In this document: positions 57,161-64,000 of the stretch, piece after piece
Layout: every line of letters starts with the position of its first letter
Position numbering within the stretch: the first letter of the stretch is position 1
Assembly: GCA_024636555.1 (NCBI GenBank)
Contig: JAGXGW010000023.1
Span: forward strand, 1-64,000
Direction: 5' to 3'
Source: Paracoccaceae bacterium
GTDB taxonomy: Bacteria > Pseudomonadota > Alphaproteobacteria > Rhodobacterales > Rhodobacteraceae
DNA: 64,000 nucleotides
Position numbers and translations under genes: made by a program
Notes under the pieces: model-generated
What the model was told of the DNA's origin: nothing
The model's database searches: none
The model's input: the letters and a program-made list of their open reading frames with translations, nothing else

Positions 57161-58804
57161 TCACTCTGACGCAACGGCCAGCCGCATTGCCTGTTCGTGG
57201 TGGCGTCCGGGGATCGCGGCCAGCAGGCTGCGGGTATATTCGTGGTTCGGCTGGCCCAACACCTGCGCGGTTGGCCCCATCTCGACAACCTCGCCGCGCC
57301 GCATCACCATGATCCGGTCGCAGATTTGCGCCGCCACGCGCAGGTCATGGGTGACAAACAGCATCGACAGGTTCAACCGCGCCTTGAGATCGGCCAGAAG
57401 GTCCAGCACCTGCGCCTGAATGGACACATCGAGCGCCGAGACAGCCTCGTCCGCGATGATCACATCGGGGTCCAGCGCCAGCGCGCGGGCAATCCCGATG
57501 CGCTGTCGTTGCCCGCCCGAGAACTCGTGCGGGAACCGGTCTACGGCAGAGGGATCAAGCCCCACCAGTGACAGCAGTTCGCGCGCGCGCTCCATCGCCT
57601 GTACGCGTGGCACGCCATGCGCGATGGGGCCTTCGGTCAGGATGCGGCCAATGCGGGCGCGCGGGTTGAGCGAGGAGAACGGGTCCTGAAAGATCATCTG
57701 CGCCTTGCTGCGCGCCATCCGCAGAGATTGCCCGCTTAGCTTGGTCAGTTCCACATCCGACAGGCGCACCGTGCCGCAGTCCGGATCGATCAGCCGGATG
57801 ATGCAGCGGCCTGCCGTCGATTTGCCGGAGCCGCTTTCGCCCACGATCCCGATGGTCTCGCCCAGATGCAGATCGAAGGTCAGATCGTTGACCGCGTGCA
57901 CGACGCGGGCCTGTTTGAACAGGCCGCCACCTGTGCTGAAGGTCTTGTTCAGCCCGTTGACCGACAGGATGACGGGGCTTTCCTGCGATCCCGCCTTGCC
58001 CTCTGCTTCGGGTGGTCTCTCTTTCATCCCCGGAATCGCTGCGATCAGCGAGCGGGTATAGGGGTGCGTCGGGCGCAGCAGCACGTCTTCGGCGGGGCCT
58101 TGCTCCACGATCTCGCCGGTCTGCATGACGATCACACGATCCGCGATATCGGCGACAACACCGAAATCATGGGTGATGAAGATCACCGCCATCTCGTGTT
58201 TGCGGCGCAGATCCTCGATCAGGCTGAGGATTTGCGCTTGCGTGGTCACATCCAAAGCGGTTGTCGGCTCGTCCGCGATCAGGATTTCCGGCTCCAGCGC
58301 CAGCGCCATCGCGATCATCACGCGCTGGCGTTGCCCGCCTGACAACTGGAACGGATAGGCGCGGACCGCCTTTTCCGGCTCCGGAAGGCCGACTTCGGTC
58401 AAAAGCTCCACCGCGCGGCGCATCCGCTCTTGCGGGGTCAGCAGGTTATGGGCCTCGAACACCTCGCAGATCTGGGCACCGACCCGCATCAGCGGGTTCA
58501 GCGCGCTCAGCGGTTCCTGAAAGATCATGCTGATGGACTTGCCGCGAATGTCGCGCCGGTTCTCTTCGGACAGGTGAAGGATATCGCGGCCATGGAACAT
58601 GATGCGCCCTTCGGCGGGGGTCACCCCCTCGGGCAGCAAGCCCATGACGGCATTTGCCGACATCGACTTGCCCGATCCGCTTTCACCCACGATGCACAGG
58701 ATTTCACCCTTGTGCAGGCTGAAGGTGACATTCTCGACCGCAAAGGGACGGTCCGCGCCTGCTGGCAGGGCGATGGCGAGGTTTTCAATTTCCAGCAGGC
58801 TCAT
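57161..58804 (-). CDS. ABC transporter ATP-binding protein, fused DppD-DppF type
   Basis: Two Walker A ([24 protein letters not shown]), two LSGGQ/FSGGQ signatures. Confidence 0.96.
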   Translation of the reverse strand: MSLLEIENLAIALPAGADRPFAVENVTFSLHKGEILCIVGESGSGKSMSANAVMGLLPEGVTPAEGRIMFHGRDILHLSEENRRDIRGKSISMIFQEPLSALNPLMRVGAQICEVFEAHNLLTPQERMRRAVELLTEVGLPEPEKAVRAYPFQLSGGQRQRVMIAMALALEPEILIADEPTTALDVTTQAQILSLIEDLRRKHEMAVIFITHDFGVVADIADRVIVMQTGEIVEQGPAEDVLLRPTHPYTRSLIAAIPGMKERPPEAEGKAGSQESPVILSVNGLNKTFSTGGGLFKQARVVHAVNDLTFDLHLGETIGIVGESGSGKSTAGRCIIRLIDPDCGTVRLSDVELTKLSGQSLRMARSKAQMIFQDPFSSLNPRARIGRILTEGPIAHGVPRVQAMERARELLSLVGLDPSAVDRFPHEFSGGQRQRIGIARALALDPDVIIADEAVSALDVSIQAQVLDLLADLKARLNLSMLFVTHDLRVAAQICDRIMVMRRGEVVEMGPTAQVLGQPNHEYTRSLLAAIPGRHHEQAMRLAVASE

Positions 58805-59640
58805 CGGCTTTTCCTCGACAGGCGCGGGTTGAGCGCGTCATTCAGTCCTTCGCCGATCAGGTTCATCGCCAGCACCGTCAGCAGGATCGCCACACCGGGG
58901 ATAAACGAGAGCCACCAAGCTGTGCGGATCACCGTGCGGGCTGTGCCGATCATGTAACCCCATGACATCACGTTCGGATCACCCAGCCCCAGAAAGGACA
59001 GGCTGCTTTCCAGCAGGATCGCCGTAGCCACCATCAACGAGGCCAGAACGATGATCGGGGGCAGGGCGTTAGGCAGGATCTGCCGCGTGATGATCTGGAA
59101 TGTGCTCTGGCCGGACAGGGTTGCCGCCTCGACATATTCGCGCGACCGCAGGCTCAGCACCTCGCCGCGTACAAGCCGTGCCACGGGGGGCCAACTGACC
59201 ACGGCAATGGCGAGGATCACGTAGAACAAGCTCGGCTGGAAGATCGCGAGCAGCACGATGGCCAGTGCGAAGCTGGGGATCGTCTGGAAGAACTCGGTAA
59301 AACGCATCAGCGCATCATCGACCAGCCCGCCGAAATACCCCGCTGCCGCACCGATGGGCACGCCGATCACCAGCGCCACAACGGTCGAGACCAGCCCGAC
59401 CAGCAGCGAGACACGCGCGCCGTGGACCAGCCCCGCCATGACGTCGCGCCCCAGCGCATCTGTACCAAGCGGCAAGCCGTCCACGGTGAAGGGCGGCAGG
59501 AACGGACGCTGCACCATGCGCCACGGGCTGTCTGAATAGATCAACGGGCCAAGCACGGCGGTCAGGATGACGATCAGCAGGATGAAAAGACCGATGGCCG
59601 CACCCTTGTTGCTGGTAAAACGTTTGAAACCTTCCAGCAT
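58801..59640 (-). CDS. ABC transporter permease (DppC-like)
   Basis: PLGTDALGRDVMAGLVHGARVSLLVGLVSTVVALVIGVPIGAAAGYFGG; C-terminal MSWGYMIGTAR. Confidence 0.95.
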   Translation of the reverse strand: MLEGFKRFTSNKGAAIGLFILLIVILTAVLGPLIYSDSPWRMVQRPFLPPFTVDGLPLGTDALGRDVMAGLVHGARVSLLVGLVSTVVALVIGVPIGAAAGYFGGLVDDALMRFTEFFQTIPSFALAIVLLAIFQPSLFYVILAIAVVSWPPVARLVRGEVLSLRSREYVEAATLSGQSTFQIITRQILPNALPPIIVLASLMVATAILLESSLSFLGLGDPNVMSWGYMIGTARTVIRTAWWLSFIPGVAILLTVLAMNLIGEGLNDALNPRLSRKSR

Positions 59641-60608
59641 CAGCCCAGCCTTATCCGAGGATCGACCAGCACATAAAGAATGTCGGTGATCAGGTTGAAC
59701 AAAAGGACCATCGCGGCAGAGACGAAGAAGACGCCGAGCAACACGCTATAATCGCGCTGGTTGATCGCCTCGAACAGCAGTCGCCCGATGCCCGGCCATG
59801 CAAAGACCGTCTCGGTCAGCACCGCGCCGCCTACGATCTGCCCGGCCTGAAGCCCGGCCAGCGTGATCACCGGCAGCAGCGCGTTGCGCAGCACATGGCG
59901 GCGCTGGATCACACCATTGCTCAGCCCCTTGGCGCGCGCGGTCTTGACGAAATCCAGACGCGACATCTCCAGCATGGAGGCGCGGGTCATCCGCATGTAG
60001 ACGGCCATGAAGAACAGCCCCAGCGTGGTGGCGGGCAGGATCAGGTGCTTGCCGATATCCAGAACCCGGTCAATCCCGGTATAGTTGGCCCCGATGGTCT
60101 GGTATCCGTAGCCGGGCAACCAGCCGAGCACGACCGAGAACAGCAGCGATGCCATCAGCGCGACCCAGAACAACGGCGTGGCATAAAACAGCAGCGCCAG
60201 CGTCGAGATCACCGTGTCCCACCATGTGCCCTGTTTGGACGCGGCCAGAACACCTGCGATGACGCCGAGCACAAGGGCGATCACAAAGGCGGTCATGGTC
60301 AGCAGGATCGTGGCGGGAAGACGCTGCCAGATCAGGTCGATCACCGGCATGCTCTGACGGTAGGAATACCCAAGATCCAGTTGGACCGTCGCCTTGACGT
60401 AAGTCCACAACTGAACGGCAAAGGGCTGGTCCAGCCCGAAGCGCGCGCGCAGATCTGCAATGAATTTCTCGTCGGTCGCACCGGCCTCGCCAGCCATGAC
60501 GGCGGCAGGATCACCGGGCGCGGCGTGGATAAGCAGGAAGTTGAAGATCATGATGGCCAGCAGGATGACTGCGGCCTTGACCAGCCGTGCCAGTATGAAA
60601 CGGATCAA
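59640..60608 (-). CDS. ABC transporter permease (DppB-like)
   Basis: MIRFILARLVKAAVILLAIMIFNFLLIHAAPGDPA, TARAKGLSNGVIQRRHVLRNALLPVITLAGLQAGQIVGGAVLTETVFAWPGIGRL. Confidence 0.95.
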   Translation of the reverse strand: MIRFILARLVKAAVILLAIMIFNFLLIHAAPGDPAAVMAGEAGATDEKFIADLRARFGLDQPFAVQLWTYVKATVQLDLGYSYRQSMPVIDLIWQRLPATILLTMTAFVIALVLGVIAGVLAASKQGTWWDTVISTLALLFYATPLFWVALMASLLFSVVLGWLPGYGYQTIGANYTGIDRVLDIGKHLILPATTLGLFFMAVYMRMTRASMLEMSRLDFVKTARAKGLSNGVIQRRHVLRNALLPVITLAGLQAGQIVGGAVLTETVFAWPGIGRLLFEAINQRDYSVLLGVFFVSAAMVLLFNLITDILYVLVDPRIRLG

Positions 60609-60673
60609 GAAACAGGTCTCCAGTTGTCAGCGCGCCCGCATGCGGTGCGGAGCAGCGGGCGAGCGGAAAAGGC

Positions 60674-60704
60674 GGGGCGCACCGCGCATAACCGGCGCGC
60701 CCCC
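60674..60704 (-). terminator. GC-rich hairpin between dipeptide-type SBP and first permease gene
   Basis: Minus strand: GGGGCGCGCC ggttatgcgc GGTGCGCCCC then GCCTTTTCC; weak T-tract. Confidence 0.6.
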
Positions 60705-60711
60705 GTCGTCA

Positions 60712-62271
60712 TTATTGTTCGATCCAGGCGTCGCGCAGACCGTCATTGATGCCGATGCCCGTGGTCACGAGATCCTTGACGTTGCAGCGGTAGATCGTGG
60801 GAAAGCCCAGTTCGAGCAGCCATGCCACGGGAACGTCGTCGACGATGATGTCCTGGATCTGCGAATACAGTTCCTGACGCTCCGCGTCGCTGGCGCTGAC
60901 AGCGGCCTGCTGCCAAAGCGCATCGACCTCGGGGTTCACATAGCCGGCCACGTTGTTCCACGGCGAGCCTTTGGCGATGTTGGATTCCACATAGGTCCGC
61001 GAGACGCCAAGGGCCGGATCGCCATACTGGTACAGATAGGTAAAGGCGAGATCGAAGTCCCATTCGCCCACCCGCTGGTTCCAGCCCGCCACGTCGGTGG
61101 CCACCAGTTCTACGTCAAAGCCGGTCTCGATCAGGTTCTGGCGTGTGGCCTCGGCCCAGCGCTGCCATGTCTCGCCGTAAGGCAGCGGCAGCAGGCGGAT
61201 GGTTTCGCCGTCATAATCCGAGTCTGCCAGATACTGTTTCGCCAGTTCGGGATCATAGCCGATCGAGGGCGTGTCGCCATCGTAGAAACGCGTGGAGGAG
61301 GATACCGGCCCGGTGGCCAGCTTGCCCAGATTGTTCCACAGCGCCTCAAGCGCGAATTCGCGGTCCAGCGAATGCATCACGGCCTTGCGTGTGTTCACAT
61401 CCGTCATCGGGCCTTCGTGGTTGTTCATCCACATCCAGCTATGGGGCCCGAAGAACTCCCAGCCCTGGTCTGTCACGCAGGTATTGTCCATCGCGGTGAT
61501 GCGCGGCACATCGAAATTCTCGATAGAACCACCCGGTAGAACGTCGACCTGTCCGGTCTCGTAGGCCACCGCACGCGAGGCACCATCGGGGACGACCTGA
61601 TAATAGACCTCGTCCAGATAGGGCTTGCCCTCGATGTAATAGTCTTCGTTCTTGACCAGATGGATGTAACTGCCCCGCACCCATTCCTCGAACTTGAACG
61701 GGCCGGTGCCGATGGGCGTATTATTCATCTCGTTGTTGGCGAAATCCGTGCCTTCATAGATGTGCTTGGGGATCATCGGCATGGTGCCAGCCTCGAAAAT
61801 CCCCAAGAAAGGACCGAAAGGCTGCTTGAGGGTGAAGACGACCGTATTCTCGTCCGGCGCTTCGATGCTTTCCACATGCACCAGCGAGGCGCGCAGGCGT
61901 GGGTGCGTTTCGCGCAGGAAGACATCGACCGAGAAGACAACATCTTCGGATGTGAAATCCTCGCCGTCATGCCATTTTACATCGTCGTGAAGCGTGAACG
62001 TATAGGTCAGCCCGTCCTCGGACACGTCCCATTCCTTCGCAAGCGAGGGCTGCGGATCAAGGTTCACGTCATAGCGCAGCAGGCTTTCGTAGATATCGCC
62101 CGCGACCATTTGTGTCGGGCCGTTCTGCACGAGACCCAGCATCAGGCTGGGCGGTTCGGGCTGGATGATCAGGTTCAGCGTGCCGCCCGATTGCGGTGTA
62201 TCCGCGAAGGCGGGCAGGCTCATGGCCAGTGCAATGGCTGTTGCTGTGAAGAAGGTTCTTTTTTGTGTCAT
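60712..62271 (-). CDS. ABC transporter substrate-binding protein (family 5, DppA-like)
   Basis: Signal peptide; GDIYESLLRYDVNLDPQPSLAKEWDVSEDGLTYTFTLHDDVKWHDGEDFTSEDVVFSV. Confidence 0.95.
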   Translation of the reverse strand: MTQKRTFFTATAIALAMSLPAFADTPQSGGTLNLIIQPEPPSLMLGLVQNGPTQMVAGDIYESLLRYDVNLDPQPSLAKEWDVSEDGLTYTFTLHDDVKWHDGEDFTSEDVVFSVDVFLRETHPRLRASLVHVESIEAPDENTVVFTLKQPFGPFLGIFEAGTMPMIPKHIYEGTDFANNEMNNTPIGTGPFKFEEWVRGSYIHLVKNEDYYIEGKPYLDEVYYQVVPDGASRAVAYETGQVDVLPGGSIENFDVPRITAMDNTCVTDQGWEFFGPHSWMWMNNHEGPMTDVNTRKAVMHSLDREFALEALWNNLGKLATGPVSSSTRFYDGDTPSIGYDPELAKQYLADSDYDGETIRLLPLPYGETWQRWAEATRQNLIETGFDVELVATDVAGWNQRVGEWDFDLAFTYLYQYGDPALGVSRTYVESNIAKGSPWNNVAGYVNPEVDALWQQAAVSASDAERQELYSQIQDIIVDDVPVAWLLELGFPTIYRCNVKDLVTTGIGINDGLRDAWIEQ

Positions 62272-62328
62272 TCGAGGACTCCCATGTTGGTCGATCTATG
62301 CGCCCTGTGGCGCTGTCTCCGCTCGGGC

Positions 62329-63105
62329 TTATGCTGCCAGATCCGGATAGTATTTGAGCGCGAGGCGGACATAGGCCTCCCACTCAGGGTCATGCTTGTC
62401 GGGGTTGCCGCGATCGCGTGTCAGCATCTCGTATTGCGCTGCTGTGTGCTCGGCCACATCAGGCGACAAGGTATAGGGTGTGCCGCCGCTCGACATGATC
62501 GCCAGTTGCGCGCGGCAGGTCCGCTCCATGTTGTACATCAGCGCGAAGGCTTCGCCGACGGTGCCGCCGCAGACCAGCAGGCCATGGTTGCGCAGGATCA
62601 TGACCTTGGCGGTGCCAAGGTCGGCGACCAGACGCTCCCGCTCGGCCAGATCAAGCGCGATGCCTTCGTAATCGTGAAAGGCCACGCGGTTATGGAATTG
62701 CAGCGCCCATTGGTTCAGCGGCAGGATGCCTTCCTTCATCGAGGAAATCGCTACCCCCGCCACGGTATGGGTGTGGATCACGCAACCCACTTCGGGGCGC
62801 GCGGCATGGACCGCACTGTGAATGGTGAAACCTGCATCATTGATGCCTGCGCCGAACGTGTCGCGCAGGATGTTGCCATCCAGATCGACCGTCACCAGAT
62901 TGCTGGCCGAGACTTCGTCAAAGCGCAGGCCGAAGGGATTGATCAGAAAGGCGTGTTCACCTTCATCTTGCGGGGCGCGCGCCGAGATATGGGTGAAAAT
63001 GCTGTCATCAAGCTGGAAATGCGCGATCAGCCTGTAGGCCACCGCCAGATCGCGGCGCTCGCGGACGGGGTCCGAAGGGGTGATGGTCGACGAAGGATGT
63101 TGCAA
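62329..63105 (-). CDS. class II aldolase/adducin family protein
   Basis: FTHISARAPQDEGEHAFLINPFGLRFDEV, CVIHTHTVAGVAISS, ILRNHGLLVCGGTVGEAF; TTG start at 63105 preferred because AAAAAAAGGAG lies just upstream (ORF extends to 63234). Confidence 0.88.
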   Translation of the reverse strand: MQHPSSTITPSDPVRERRDLAVAYRLIAHFQLDDSIFTHISARAPQDEGEHAFLINPFGLRFDEVSASNLVTVDLDGNILRDTFGAGINDAGFTIHSAVHAARPEVGCVIHTHTVAGVAISSMKEGILPLNQWALQFHNRVAFHDYEGIALDLAERERLVADLGTAKVMILRNHGLLVCGGTVGEAFALMYNMERTCRAQLAIMSSGGTPYTLSPDVAEHTAAQYEMLTRDRGNPDKHDPEWEAYVRLALKYYPDLAA

Positions 63106-63557
63106 GGCGACTCCTTTTTTTCCGGGGCTCGAAAACACGGCAAGGCCAATGTCGGCATCACGTCGCGTGGCGGCTTGCGGCTTCGAAAACTGTGCAGCGG
63201 CCCCCGCAATCCTGCGCTGTGAAGTTTCGTTCACGCGACAGGTCCCGTGACCAGCCTACACCAAGTCTAGTGGCCACGCAAATTTGTGACAAACCGCCAT
63301 ACTTTATCGCTCACTTAGTCTGAGGCTATGGCTGGCGGCGGAAATCGGGGACCAGCCGCCCGGATGCGAGCTTCCGGCACGATTTCAAGCTATGGAACGT
63401 GAAGGCAAGCAGCCGTCTATCGGCCGCAACCTTTCTCACCGCTGGTTACAGCCGGTGCAGTGGGCATGACCAACGATATCTCTTCGGGTCAGGCTTTTAT
63501 CAAGCGGTTCCGCTCGCAGCTTCGATGCCCGAACGGGCAAGGCGCAGGTGTGGCCAT

Positions 63558-64000
63558 TCAATCCGTCACGCGGCTGACCTGAACCTGCTGGTTGACCAGA
63601 TAGGCCGGTGACTGCGTTTCCATGAACGCAATGTCATGCGCATCGCGCCCCACGGCGATCAGGACCAGTTCGCCTGACCGGCTCATGCCCGTGGCGTCGA
63701 CCATGTGCCACGCCCCCTCCAGCCAGACTTGCGCCACGGCGTGGAAATCCGGCGGGTTCACGCCCGGACCGTAGACAGAGGCATAGCGCGCCGGAATTTG
63801 CGCGGCGCGCGCCAGCGCACAAACCATATGGGCAAAGTCGCGGCACACGCCTTCTCGGGCGATGAACGTATCCACCACCGTTGTTTCCGCATGCGAGGTG
63901 CCCGGCACGTATCGCAGTTCCTGCGCCACCCAATCCCTGATCGCGGCCACTTTCTGCCCGCCCTCAAGTGATTGGAATTTTTGCTGCGCGAAGGCCAAAA
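63558..64000 (-). CDS. transglutaminase-like family protein, 5' end beyond window
   Basis: GVCRDFAHMVCALARAAQIPARYASVYGPGVNPPDFHAVAQVWLEGAWHMVDATGM Cys-His-Asp core. Confidence 0.9.
   Translation of the reverse strand, partial: LAFAQQKFQSLEGGQKVAAIRDWVAQELRYVPGTSHAETTVVDTFIAREGVCRDFAHMVCALARAAQIPARYASVYGPGVNPPDFHAVAQVWLEGAWHMVDATGMSRSGELVLIAVGRDAHDIAFMETQSPAYLVNQQVQVSRVTD

Noticed and set aside
61660-63222. 520-aa plus-strand ORF opposite SBP and class II aldolase genes
   Set aside because: Antisense shadow of two well-supported CDSs
1-64000. CRISPR arrays, prophage, integrase or conjugation modules
   Set aside because: No regularly spaced repeats, phage structural genes, recombinases or T4SS genes seen on either strand

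Overview
The window is a GC-rich chromosomal segment. Protein content and gene order (rpoZ-rsh-DUF2062-pdxJ-acpS-lepB-rnc-era-DUF1491-recO; TRAP and TAXI transporters; FkbM, GT61 and sulfotransferase genes) suggest a Rhodobacteraceae/Roseobacter-type alphaproteobacterium. From left to right: (1) a TRAP permease end plus aroQ / shikimate dehydrogenase / dehydroshikimate dehydratase-HPPD fusion, which looks like quinate-shikimate catabolism; (2) a decayed accessory strip (~3.6-8 kb) with an IS6-type transposase remnant and a frameshifted DNA methyltransferase fossil; (3) a surface-glycan-like FkbM-GT61-sulfotransferase-FkbM group; (4) a probable glucosylglycerate synthesis/phosphorolysis locus; (5) a long housekeeping stretch; (6) a translationally coupled hemP-bfd-bfr iron locus with two uncharacterised small ORFs; (7) a DctPQM TRAP operon, a lipobox-bearing subtilisin-like protease, and a TAXI-TRAP/DUF1850 operon; (8) a small VPEID-CTERM-like sorting-signal protein with no exosortase in the window; (9) a dipeptide-type ABC / HDAC-like / hydroxyacid dehydrogenase / class II aldolase operon. 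I found no CRISPR array, rRNA, convincing tRNA or intact mobile element. The best leads are the VPEID-CTERM protein, the hemP-linked unknown ORFs, the glucosylglycerate locus, and hairpins placed directly after all three solute-binding-protein genes of the complete transporter operons. All functional calls come from reading the translated sequences; no database search was run.
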